A DNA stretch of 64,000 bases from contig JAZKJV010002949.1 of the NCBI GenBank assembly GCA_037367405.1, forward strand, positions 310,001-374,000. The letters run 5' to 3'. Positions 21,708 to 31,644 of this stretch are shown here, piece by piece; position 1 is the stretch's first letter; every line of letters begins with the position of its first letter. Position numbers and translations under genes: made by a program. The DNA is from Ottelia alismoides (lineage: Eukaryota; Streptophyta; Magnoliopsida; Alismatales; Hydrocharitaceae). Below the pieces are notes generated by a model. The model did no database searches. It was not told where the DNA came from and was given only the letters and a program-made list of their open reading frames with translations.

Positions 21708-22392
21708 TGATGAATCTCGTATTCATCATACTAAAAGCCGCTAATTAAAACCCATGCTTAATCAATCCAATAAAAATACCCTTTAATTCTTTATTTTTAT
21801 CCTGTATTATATTGTATATAATTTACCATTAAATTATTGTATTTAATTTCCTTTATTTTTCTTGTAATTATTTTATCCTCAAAAACCCCTAAAAATTAGG
21901 TAGAATAATTGTCTATAAATCATTGACCATTAAAAATACTAAAAAATACAAAAACATCTCAAAACCACAAAATCGGTGTTTTTATCCCCTTAAAAATACC
22001 CCCAAAAATACCTTTTGTACAAATAACCTCTTTTGGCTTTTTGACCAACATGAAAGTTGTAGACCTCGTCGAGACGAGCAACTTTCATGTTTTGACTTTT
22101 TTTAATTCGGCCTCTAACTATTTCTTTTATATTTATCTTTGTTTTTATTATTTGAATTTTTCTGATTAGGCCACGTGGCGCCCTCAGGGCCAGCCACGTG
22201 GCCCTCTCCTCTTTCCGCCACCTGGCACCTCTCCTGGCCCTTGGATCAAGCTCGCCCAGCCTTCGTCTCCGCCGTCCATCACTTGCTCCACTCCCAGCCG
22301 TATGATCTGATCCCAGACCAAATCGCCGCCACTCACTTCCGCTCTCATCTAAGCCATCCGATCTCTCCATCATCCAACGCTCCTCCTCGCGC
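21708..22392 (+). repeat. 3' LTR of LARD-1, truncated
   Basis: Follows the 5' LTR closely from TGATGAATCTCG to CTCCTCCTCG, then changes abruptly to copia sequence. About 2.3 kb of the LTR, including its promoter region, is lost. Confidence 0.88.
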
Positions 22393-23026
22393 GGCGAAAT
22401 CATAAAAAGTCACTCGATAGTTATATTCAACATATAGGTTATGAACATATAATAGGCGCAGGGGAAAATATGGTGTGCTATAAATGCCAGAGAACTTGAG
22501 CTTGGAGGAAAAATCCATAGTCCCAATGGTGGTAATATGAGAACAGACACCATTGGCTAGTCGACCCGACTTCACAGTGGAAGAGGGTTGAAAGGAGGTC
22601 AAAAGACTACATTCTCCAGTCAAGTGAGTAAATGTACAAGAGTTAATAATCCATGTTTGGTGTAGTAACGAAAGCAAAGTTGGCTATAGTGTCTAAGGAA
22701 GTAGCGAAGTATGTAGTAAGAGTCTCATTTGGAGTATAGTTCTGTAGTAGCTACCTCAGGCGGGAGTAGTCTGTACTGGAGAGTTAGACTGTATGACCAC
22801 TGGAGCTATGATCAGTAGGTTCTCTGACATAGTTGCATCATAATTAGATGCAAATGCAACATTGGCTTGAGGTGGGAAACCAAACTTCACCTAGCACCGC
22901 TCAGAAGGGTGGTTCCATCAGTGATAGTGGGCACAGAGTATGGCCACATATATGGCTAGAATTATGATCACAACTATGGACAAAGTCACATCTTCGACAT
23001 CCACAAAAATGGTGTCGGTCGCCCAG
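22393..23026 (-). pseudogene. Copia protease (and gag end) relic
   Basis: The minus strand around 22400-22665 reads WIINSCTFTHLTGECSLL, SSTVKSGRLANGVCSH and VEYNYRVTFY, matching the copia aspartic protease (normally W-I-x-D-S-G-A-S-x-H-M-T-G) and the adjoining spacer. Here the catalytic Asp-Ser-Gly has become Asn-Ser-Cys. Farther upstream (22900-23000) Cys/His-rich fragments suggest the zinc knuckle, with stops in every frame. It is bounded by LARD-1 at one side and LARD-2 at the other. Confidence 0.75.
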
Positions 23027-23931
23027 TGAATCTCTGATTTATCATCACTATATTCAATTATTATCCTTTGAGCTTGAACAAATCAATAAAATGCACAGCT
23101 AATTCTATTTAATTAACATTTAGCCCTCTGTTAATAACTAACCCTAATTATTGTATAAAAATAATACTTTTTTTATTTTCTTTATTTTCCTTATTTTATT
23201 CTTATTAAAAATTTCAAAAAAAATAGATGACATATTGTATATATTTATTTTGATTTTAAAAAGAAATTTAAAAACTGTAAAAGAATTAAAATGGTGTTTT
23301 TATTTATTAAAAATATTTAACAAATTTTTTACTTTATTTATTCGATCTCTTTTAACTTTTTTTCCAACATGAAACTTCTAGATCTCATCGAGATCTACAA
23401 CTTTCATGTTTTGACTTTTTTTTCTAATTTTACTTCCTTTTATTTCTTTTATATTTTCTCTTTATTTTCCTATTTCTGAATAAATCCATTAGGCCATGTG
23501 ACGCTCTCTGGCCGCCACGTAGCCCGCTCCCCTTGCGCCACCCGTCTCTTCACTCCACCGTTGGATCAGATCCCATGATTTGATCTAGGCCATCCCTCCG
23601 TGCCTCGCTCTGAGCCGTGCGATGGGATCCCTTGATTTCATCCCAGCCGCTCCTCACCGCCTTCACTACAACCATTGAATCGCAAGATCCAACGATCACC
23701 ACCTCGTCTCCTACCTCCGACTTCTCTCTCTCCCATCTAACACCTGGACGTCAACCTCTCGCCTTTCATTTTTAGCACCCTCATCAAGCTGTCTCTCCAC
23801 GACCTAATGACACTCCCACGTTGCCCCAATATCCGCCATCCTCGCTTGGCCATCAACGCACCACGACCTAAAGCCTAGGGCCAATGTCAGTTGTTACAAC
23901 CCCCACCCACCTGTAACGGCCAACCTCCACC

Positions 23932-23938
23932 TATAAAA
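23932..23938 (+). promoter_or_regulatory. TATA box of LARD-2 5' LTR
   Basis: CCACCTATAAAACCCCC, repeated at the corresponding place of the 3' LTR (TATAAAA at 32567-32573). Good plant TATA consensus with a C-rich downstream. Confidence 0.6.
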
Positions 23939-25698
23939 CCCCCAACCTTCGGCCACTTCACAACCCATAACCAATCCATGGAGCGTCGCCTAGCCCTTCT
24001 TCCCCTCCTCGTGACAGGGGGAGGTGGAATCGAAGGGCCATTATGGTCGTCACCTCCTGGTATGATCCTTGATTGCCATAACCAAGTAAGGGGGGCTCTG
24101 TCATCATTTGAGCTCCAAGGCTCAGTTGCCATCGAACGAGCGACGACCCAAGTGGCCTCCATCGCTCAACCCAAGCCACGTCCTCTGCTCCCCCATCTTC
24201 TCCGATTGAGTATGATTTCCTTCTTCTTTTTCTTTTGTTTTCTCTTTTTTTAGACGCACACACACACCTCTCCCTATTTGATTCAACACATCACCACCTT
24301 CGTCGGACCTCCCTTTCCTTTGCGGGAGGTCCAGATCACCTTCTCCTTCCTACACTACCCCCCACTTCAGGCCATCTCCTCCGTCGCATGCGGATGCGAT
24401 CACACCACAACTCCACTCTCTCCGCTCGATAGCCCAACACTCCATCCACTCACAGTTCGGCTATCTCCCCTCCAACCCTTTCTGGAGGTCCCTTCTTTAT
24501 TAGCCGTACTTCGGGCGAAGCTTCGTTCTAGAGCTCCCCCTCCAGCGTGGGTACTTCGTTGTTTGACTCCTGCATACTTTGTGTCTTCTCCACCCGTTGA
24601 GCTTCACCGCCAGAAGCTCCAGAACCTCCGCAGACCTTCAACACATATGAATGACATTGGTGGAGCTCTGGTAGCCTCACCGAAGCTCCAAACACGTTGC
24701 CACCAATATGGCGGAGGAAAGAGGCCAGGATGTACAGGTACCGTCAGATAGTGCCCATCCGACGACCATCCAATGACTGTGATGCTACCACGTCGCCAAC
24801 GCTAAAGCACGGAGGCTCAACGGGATCGAGCCCTCGCCTGAAGCACCTTGGGCCGCCACTTGGCCTGAGGCACCTGAAGCGGAACCATACCTCCATCTGA
24901 GCCAGGCTCGTGCGTGTGCATAATGCGCGCGGGCTAGGTAATTTGCTTCTATGCCTGCGAAGTTCCAAAAATTACATATAGACCCTTCCCAGGCATGCGT
25001 GCCTCATATGACGCACCTAGAAAATTACAAAAGGACCCCGTCGACTTTCAATATTACATAAATGCCCCCATCAGGACCAAAATGCACACTTTATCTTTTT
25101 ATCTTCATGTTTTTCTTGCATCTGCGCCTATGGACTCTTTTGTTAATATCTTGAGCATGTGATCTCCTTTTTTGTTGATTTCAATATCGTTGTGATGCTT
25201 ATTTAATGCTCTGTATATCTAGTGACATAGATAATTCACTGATTTGGTACTTTATCCGGTAGGCTAAATTCTAAACATCTTAAGTGTCCATTGCTTTTTA
25301 ATCAAATGCCATTAATTGAATTATGGATCATTTTTTGTGCATCAAATGTTAATGAAATTGATTCTCTCTTAATGCTCAAGCATCTCATTCTGTTTGCATT
25401 GATTTGCATAATGTTACACATTACATTACTTTTAATTTGCCTAAAACCAAATAAAATGCATATTATTCATGCATTACATGTTGCATTATTTTATCACTCT
25501 GTTGCATTATTTTATGCGTGATAGTTATCATCATTCTATAACACTGTTGTCTTGTTTTGCAAGATTTTTGCATTATTGTTTGCATCATTTTATGCATCAT
25601 TATTTGTATTGTTTTGAGTGCATATGGCATCATATGTTTGCCTGGAGACCTAGATCAAGGAAATAAATCGCTCAATTTTAAAAATTGATTTCTGATTA

Positions 25699-25703
25699 AT
25701 CTT
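25699..25703 (+). repeat. Target-site duplication of element C, left copy
   Basis: ATCTT, repeated at 27981-27985. The uninterrupted 3' LTR of LARD-2 reads GATTAATCTTCGAGG at 33648, which confirms the empty site. Confidence 0.92.
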
Positions 25704-26176
25704 TGATGCAAAATAAAAATTTGCAACGGTGAAAAATAGTTGTTTGGTGGAGAAATTTAGAGAGGAGAGGAAGAGAGAGGAGAACGCGCCGGTTGCACGG
25801 GATTTTGAAGATGAAAGACGTGAAGAACACGTTGAGGGAGAGAAATAATGAGAGAGAGAGAGATAATGAGATGAATATCAAATTTTCATATTAACTGAAT
25901 CGCTTTAAAACAATAGACCGTCATCCCTTTATATAGGAGGGATGAGATTACAAAAATAGAAACCAAAATTCAAATTCAAAACTAATTATCCTAATTGACT
26001 CTAACCAACTAACTAATTGATTTGAAATAAATTCAAATCTCTAATCGACTCTAACTAACTAAATTGAGATCACATGCGATCTCTTTAATTAAATAAAAAT
26101 ACGACAATCGAATAAGCGTAAATAAAATTAACGGATAAAAATATCATGCCCTATATTTTAATTTTGTGCTGCATCA
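25704..26176 (-). repeat. 3' LTR of element C
   Basis: Contains CCTATATAAAGGGATGACGG (minus strand), the probable TATA box, and a (GA)n/(CT)n tract. Terminal TGATGCA/TGCATCA. Confidence 0.92.
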
Positions 26177-26244
26177 ATTCTCCTCCGCTTGAAAAATTCG
26201 TCTCCTGACGAATTGCTTGATCTTCGTTCTGACGGTGGAGAATC

Positions 26245-27489
26245 CTATCTGGATTGGTTGAGCAAAAATCCGCAATTTTGCTCCTTTTCCATGTTACGTT
26301 TGTAGTTTCTTTCCACTGAGGGGTATGGATGCAAATGTTCTACCCCTTCACTTAAAATGCCTCTATAACATAGCTTAACCTTCACTTGTCCCTTTAAGTA
26401 AAAACTCTTGTGAGGAGGGACATTCTTGTAATTTATCCAAATTTTCTCATCCCTTATTTTAGGGGATTCGGCAGGAGGGAGCTCTTCCGTTAGGATTTCA
26501 TGCCTCCAGGATAAAAGGTGTCGGCGGCAGTGGTATGGATCGGGAGGCCGTGAGCGACGACAGCGCAATGGCCAGGGAGGCCTGGGGCGGCGTCGAGGAA
26601 GGTGGTGCGTTGGTCCTAAATCGCGTGCGTGGTGCTGACCGTACCCAAAACACGCGCGGCGGCTGCTGGAGTACGAGGTCAATAGGCGGCGGGTTGGAAA
26701 AGGGAACCTCAGGCGGCACCGAGGAATGAGGTGTGACGACCCCCGCTTGCACGCGTGTTGATGACTGTGCCTGGTGCGTGTGCAGTAGTAGCTCGAGATT
26801 GGGCGGTGGTGGCACTGCAGACGGCGAAGACGGTGTATCTGCGGTGATAGGGCTGCCCAAGGGGGCGTTTCAATATTTTCTGTTGTAGTTGGGGGTGCGA
26901 GGACTGCCCGAGGGGGCGTTGGGGCTGGGAGGGTTGCCGGGGTGACGGAGATGGGTTGCAGGAGAGGCAGTGTGGCAATTTGGAGGACAGCAGGGGGCTG
27001 CAACTGGGAGATTGGGGGTGCCGGAGGTGCGGGGGCTGCAGCAGGGACCCAGGAGGGAGTCGTGTGTGGCACTGTAATTGGTTCTTCCAACGATTGTAGG
27101 TCTGAATATTCCTGGACAGCAAGCAGATCGACGATTTCCCATGCTTCTTCTATAGGGTCTTCATCAAATATGGGGCCCAAGTCTTCGATTTCGTTTTGTG
27201 CCGTAGTTGTATCAATAAAATCTTCATCTTGCATGAAAGTACCTTCGTTTTTTTGCTCAAAAATAGGTTGCACAGCAGCTTCATTGATCTGATTTTTGCC
27301 GTTGTCGTATGATTCTTCATCGAATGTTCTGTCCAGCCATGCTTGCACCTTAACGCTTGATATAAATCGCTTTCTGAACATTCGTTGCCGCGTACGAGCA
27401 TGCGAACCGCGAGATATGCAACTGAGATTGAGTTGCAAACGCCAATACTCGATAGGATCGTCGAATCGTAGGAACGATTCGGTTTCCAT
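26245..27489 (-). CDS. Element C ORF, gag-position protein of unknown function
   Basis: 415 codons from ATG 27489 to the stop at 26245 on the minus strand. The ATG lies inside the primer-binding site (TGGTATCAGAGCATGG), so translation would begin right behind the LTR; the frame is also open back into the LTR. N-terminal half: METESFLRFDDPIEYWRL, a basic segment (RTRQRMFRKRFISS), then an acidic region with LGPIFDEDPIEEAWEIVD, wording seen in the 5' ORFs of some plant retroelements. After about residue 215 there is a Pro/Ala-rich region. The Arg/His-rich stretch (about 27000 to 26520) looks out of frame; a Pro-rich alternative frame is open at 26498-26860, so two compensating indels are possible. 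No zinc knuckle seen. Confidence 0.6.
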   Translation of the reverse strand: METESFLRFDDPIEYWRLQLNLSCISRGSHARTRQRMFRKRFISSVKVQAWLDRTFDEESYDNGKNQINEAAVQPIFEQKNEGTFMQDEDFIDTTTAQNEIEDLGPIFDEDPIEEAWEIVDLLAVQEYSDLQSLEEPITVPHTTPSWVPAAAPAPPAPPISQLQPPAVLQIATLPLLQPISVTPATLPAPTPPRAVLAPPTTTENIETPPWAALSPQIHRLRRLQCHHRPISSYYCTRTRHSHQHACKRGSSHLIPRCRLRFPFPTRRLLTSYSSSRRACFGYGQHHARDLGPTHHLPRRRPRPPWPLRCRRSRPPDPYHCRRHLLSWRHEILTEELPPAESPKIRDEKIWINYKNVPPHKSFYLKGQVKVKLCYRGILSEGVEHLHPYPSVERNYKRNMEKEQNCGFLLNQSR

Positions 27490-27501
27490 GCTCTGATACC
27501 A
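27486..27501 (-). other. Primer-binding site of element C
   Basis: Minus-strand TGGTATCAGAGCATGG, two bases inside the 5' LTR. It contains the ATG of the only ORF. Confidence 0.88.
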
Positions 27502-27503
27502 AA

Positions 27504-27980
27504 TGATGCAAAATAAAAATTTGCCACGGTGAAAAATAGTTGTTTGGTGGAGAAATTTAGAGAGGAGAGGAAGAGAGAGGAGAATGCGCCGGTTGCACGG
27601 GATTTTGAAGATGAAAGACGTGAAGAACACGTTGAGGGAGAGAAATAATGAGAGAGAGAGAGAGAGATAATGAGATGAATATCAAATTTTCATATTAACT
27701 GAACCGCTTTAAAACAATAGACCGTCATCCCTTTATATAGGAGGGATGAGATTACAAAAATAGAAACCAAAATTCAAATTCAAAACTAATTATCCTAATT
27801 GACTCTAACCAACTAACTAATTGATTTGAAATAAATTCAAATCTCTAATCGACTCTAACTAACTAAATTGAGATCACATGTGATCTCTTTAATTAAATAA
27901 AAATACGACAATCGAATAAGCGTAAATAAAATTAACGGATAAAAATATCATGCCCTATATTTTAATTTTGTGCTGCATCA
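27504..27980 (-). repeat. 5' LTR of element C
   Basis: Nearly identical to 25704-26176. Flanked outward by ATCTT. Confidence 0.92.
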
Positions 27981-28141
27981 ATCTTCGAGGAGGCTTGTGT
28001 CCCTGTGTTCGACCTTGGTATGCTTGCCAAGTAAATTTTCACCACATATTCAAACGTGTGGTCGATTCTGCATAAATCCATCTTTGCCTCTTGTGCTACG
28101 ATAAAATGACGATATTAAAGAGGCGATTTTGCGATTGATCA
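27981..28141 (+). repeat. 5' LTR of LARD-2, last part after element C
   Basis: Resumes ATCTTCGAGGAGG and ends GCGATTGATCA. It matches the end of the 3' LTR (33650-33812), including GTGTTCGACCTTGGTATGCT. Confidence 0.85.
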
Positions 28142-28142
28142 G

Positions 28143-28162
28143 TTGGCGATGTTGTTGGGGAC
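28143..28162 (+). other. Primer-binding site of LARD-2
   Basis: TTGGCGATGTTGTTGGGGAC, aligned with TGGCGTCGTTGCCAGGGAC of LARD-1 but with more changes from the tRNA-Asp-type consensus. Confidence 0.6.
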
Positions 28163-29427
28163 ACATCTCATCCTTGTAAACTTTTTTGGATTTTAATGTA
28201 TTATTTTGAATTGATTATTTTCAACATTTAGGTTGCCATGTTGTGTTTCTTTTTGCATCATTGTTGTTGATTAAATTTCTTGATATATTTCTAATGATTT
28301 TCTCTTGTGACAAGGTCCATGGAGACGAAGGACGCTCGGTCCACATGGAGGCGATAGTTGGGAGCTTCCGCTGCAAGGAGCCGCAAAAGAAACTCAGAAG
28401 AGATCGAGGAATTTAATTAGCAATTTATGTATTTATTTTTATATATAGTTGTAATGATTGCATTTCTAGATGTCCTCGCGTGTGTATATGAATCTAGACA
28501 TCGCATGTGGTGTCTGGAGCATGTTTCTCCCCGGTCCAGGTGGGACTCCACTTGAGTGTTCGAACATAGGAATAGGCATGCAGCTCTCTGAGCTTCCCCT
28601 ATTTCAAATATCATGTGCTTGTTCGTAGGTTAGGACACACCAAAGGATCGAGGAGATTCACTTCATCTCATTGATTCATTGAGATGCACTTAAACATCGA
28701 TCTATTTAACCAACTTCAAAGTCAATTCTTCCCGCTAATAGTGGCATGTTTAGGCCTAATTTCTTCGAATTGCATACATGTAACATAAAATCTAAATACA
28801 GTCTTGCACATGCATGGAGAATGCTGGAGGCACTGTAAGTTTATCTCTTAAGTATGCATCATGATTTTCTCGTATGCATTTGATTTTCTCGATCTTCCTC
28901 TTGATTTATTACTTAGGATATATATGGAATTGGGAATGGTCATTATACGGTGATTCCTTGATCTTTGCTTACCTTAATTCAGTGATAACCTAAAGCATAA
29001 AATTGGGACTGTTTTGCAAGTCGACAAAAATAATTAACCTTGGATTATGCGAGAGCAATACCCGCATTGTACGCAGGAATTGATTGCATTTCGTGAGATG
29101 GGGATGTATCCCTAGGATAGTGCCCAAAACCTATCATTAAGCCCAACATAATGGACTCATATTTGGATGATCACCAATAAGACTGAGAAGGTAAATGACC
29201 AGCACTCCTTGATCTTCATGTGTGAAGTTGGTGAAGTCACGGGTATTTTTGCGTGATTAATTGAGCTTGATTGTGTATTTCACCAAACCCTCCCAAACCC
29301 TTGTTGCTCCATCTTCCATCTCCATAAATTCAGTCATCTCCGAAGATTCAACCATCTTGTGTATCCATATCACTCTAACCCTAACTGCAACATGCCCCCC
29401 CCCCCACTTTCAATTTCATATCCAAAT

Positions 29428-29750
29428 ACTTAGGATACTCTTCAGCCTAAGTACAAGGAGAACCATGCTACCCTTTGATTGCTCACCTCAAGCCCCTCCA
29501 TCCTCAATGCATATATCTATCCTTAGGATCTTCTCAGCCTAAGTATAGGGGGGACCCGAGCCCCTATCACCTTCTCTTCCCCGCTCATTTGATCCCTCCC
29601 TCTTCTTATACTTAAAGTTATTTTTAACCTAAGTATAGGGAGATGTCCCGAGTCAGTTCTCGTATGCTCTTCTATATTTTAGCATGAAATGTGACTTCAT
29701 ATCACTTTGTGCTATGAGGACATAACAAAAGTTATGTATAAGGGATGTAC
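29428..29750 (+). repeat. Hairpin and polypurine-like motif array, LARD-2
   Basis: CTTAGG...CCTAAG pairs occur at about 29429-29451 (followed by TACAAGGAGAA) and 29522-29543 (followed by TATAGGGGGGA). A weaker third one is at 29610-29632 (followed by TATAGGGAGA). A fourth motif TATAAGGGATG near 29738 has no hairpin but, as in LARD-1, follows GTGCTATGAGGACATA. Confidence 0.75.
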
Positions 29751-30998
29751 CATATATATACTTCATATATACTTTAGCTCATATTTGAAAATTTTCAAAC
29801 TTTTTGGGGCTAGGTTATATTATTTTGTGAACTGATTTTCGTAAAAATATTTGTAAAAAGCTTTTAAAATTTTTCTGACTGCGTGACGCTGTTTTGAAAA
29901 ATGTTTGACAATGGTTTAAAAATAAGATTTGACTCATTTTGAAAATCGTTTGAAAAATATTTTGAAAATATTTATATTATGTGATATGGTTAGGAAATTT
30001 TTTCAAAATTCTTTAAAAAATAAGGGATTAAAGTGAGATTAACTTTGTGTTTTTCTAACCTTATTCAAAAATGCATAAAAAATCTGAAAAATTAAGAAAC
30101 TTTTCTTTAGTAGCGATTCTGAGTACTAAGCTTAAAAATGATTAGCTGCTTTTCAGTGTGAGGGGAATCACGGTCTCCCTTAGTAGAGTGGGTGGTTAAA
30201 AGACAATGTGTATGACACCGTATTGAAGTAGTACGGATAGTCGTCTGATGGTCCGTACTTACACTCATACTAGCTGGAAGTGGATGCAACTAATCATATG
30301 AGCTTAGACCAGTCATTATTTCTCTAAAGAAGCCAAAAAATCCATAAAAAATGCAAAACTAAAAAAAATCATAAAATATCATTAACCTTGGAGTTGGTGT
30401 ATCCCTGATACATTCACTATCACTCAAGGCTTGCGGATTTGAGAACGCTTGATTTTTGAGGTCTTAAGAGTCTAAGTTAACCAGCCTTAGTCATTAGGGT
30501 TTGAGACTTAATAATCCACATTTCCTTAGTTAGAAAGAAATGTGCGATATATTGCACTCTTAATCTCTACCTTCTAAGAACATGATCAGTACATCACTTT
30601 CACGGCAGCATGAATGATGAGATGAGTTGAGATTTCACTTGAGTGGCCGGGATTTGAGATTTAAGTCTAGACATGATTAGTTGATGCTCGAGGATGGGAT
30701 AAGTCAATGAAGGCTTATGAAACCTGAGTGTTAGCAAAATCCTAGCTAGTATGCGAACAAGTTTTCATGCTATTTTTTGATATTAACCTATGTGTCAAGA
30801 TGTGAAGAAATTAAATAAATTGTTGACCAGTATGCGTCAACTTGGTAAAGCAGTGGAGCTAGCCAAAAGAAAAGAAAAGAAAGAACAAGAAATATAGGAA
30901 GAAAATCTCACTCATTACAAAGGACAAAGAGCTTACATCAAAGGCGAGTGCTCCCAACCTTTCAGAGTGTCCACTTGGACCAAAGTTAAATATGCCAA

Positions 30999-31181
30999 AT
31001 GAGTCGGGCTAGTACCTCAAAAAGGGCTCTACAGCGCAAGCAATACAAGTCTGGCTATAAGTATATTAGATACTTAAAGAAGACGCACCCTGGTGTACTC
31101 CCAGGAATACAAGTACAAGCGACTCGACATCTCTTAACAGACACATTAATCAACAAACAAATATATATATATATATGTTGA
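30999..31181 (+). CDS. Conserved 60-residue ORF in LARD-2
   Basis: Counterpart of 21062-21244, also 60 codons plus stop. Begins MSRASTSKRALQRKQYKSG and keeps KTHPGVLP and LLTDTLIN. A codon-sized gap before KTHPG and another near the C-terminus keep the frame. The last six codons are in an (AT)n microsatellite. Basic, no membrane segment, no known domain. Function unknown. Confidence 0.4.
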   Translation: MSRASTSKRALQRKQYKSGYKYIRYLKKTHPGVLPGIQVQATRHLLTDTLINKQIYIYIC

Positions 31182-31644
31182 GTAATAAGGCACTCGAGAG
31201 GATCCTTGTTCCTTTGTGAGGGAGATGGGAAATTACATAATCATATGCCCTCTTACATTTGGCATTCCATCTACACTTTCAAATCTGATAAACTAATGAG
31301 ACGATGGATTAAATGCAAGAACCGACTTCTTCCCTAGTGTCGAGGATTAGGTCTTGAGGAAAGTCTCCTGGTTTGGGACCTTGAGTGACATCTCGACTTG
31401 ACTCTCGTGATTGCAGTACATTAAATACCATATCTTATATTACATGTACAAACAGAGAGTCTGATTATTAGAGAGGATGGATTCCTTTTGACTAACGCTT
31501 GGTTGAGCCCAGAATTTTAGGATCACTCAAGTTATGAGTCATTGATGAATTGAGCCTTGAAAATTCACATGCACTGTTAGGGATTGATATGACTCTTTCA
31601 TTATTTAAAATGTTCGAGGACGAGCATACTTTAAGTGTAGGGGA

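Larger units (their letters stand above)
16241..22392 (+). mobile_element. LARD-1: non-autonomous gypsy-like LTR element, 3' LTR truncated
   Basis: A ~2.96-kb 5' LTR (16241-19202), a gypsy-type PBS, a 2.5-kb interior with no gag or pol, a polypurine tract and the first ~685 bp of a 3' LTR. The long LTRs and a non-coding interior are those of a large retrotransposon derivative (LARD). The PBS TGGCGTCGTTGCC and the 3' sequence GGACGAGCATGGTTTAAG resemble plant Athila/Tat-type Ty3/gypsy elements (family knowledge; assignment is inference). The 3' LTR stops at about 22392, where a copia relic begins, so no TSD can be read. Confidence 0.85.
23027..25703 (+). repeat. 5' LTR of LARD-2, first part
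   Basis: Begins TGAATCTCTGATTTATCATC; the 3' LTR begins TGAAGAATCTCTGATTCATC, so a few bases may be lost here. It has a near-perfect 19-bp-stem hairpin at 23368-23408, GATC-rich motifs (23550-23690) and a TATA box at 23932. It is interrupted after ATCTT by element C and resumes at 27981. Confidence 0.8.
25704..27980 (-). mobile_element. Element C: small young LTR retrotransposon without pol
   Basis: 2277 bp on the minus strand with LTRs of 473 bp (25704-26176) and 477 bp (27504-27980) starting TGATGCAG and ending TTTGCATCA. I count four base differences and one 4-bp difference in a GA microsatellite between them, so it is the youngest long-LTR insertion here. The PBS is of the initiator tRNA-Met type and the polypurine tract is GCGGAGGAGAAT. 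The interior (1.3 kb) has one long ORF but no protease, integrase, RT or RNase H, so it must depend on another element. Confidence 0.93.
28163..31644 (+). other. Non-coding interior of LARD-2
   Basis: No retroviral protein motif in any frame. It is longer than the LARD-1 interior by about 1 kb, mainly near its 5' end. Contains the hairpin/polypurine array (29428-29750), the conserved 60-residue ORF (30999) and an (AT)n run at 31163. Confidence 0.7.

Noticed and set aside
22175..22405. Open stretch shared with 16700-16990
   Set aside because: It is simply the same part of the LARD-1 LTR in its two copies; similarity is due to the LTR duplication.
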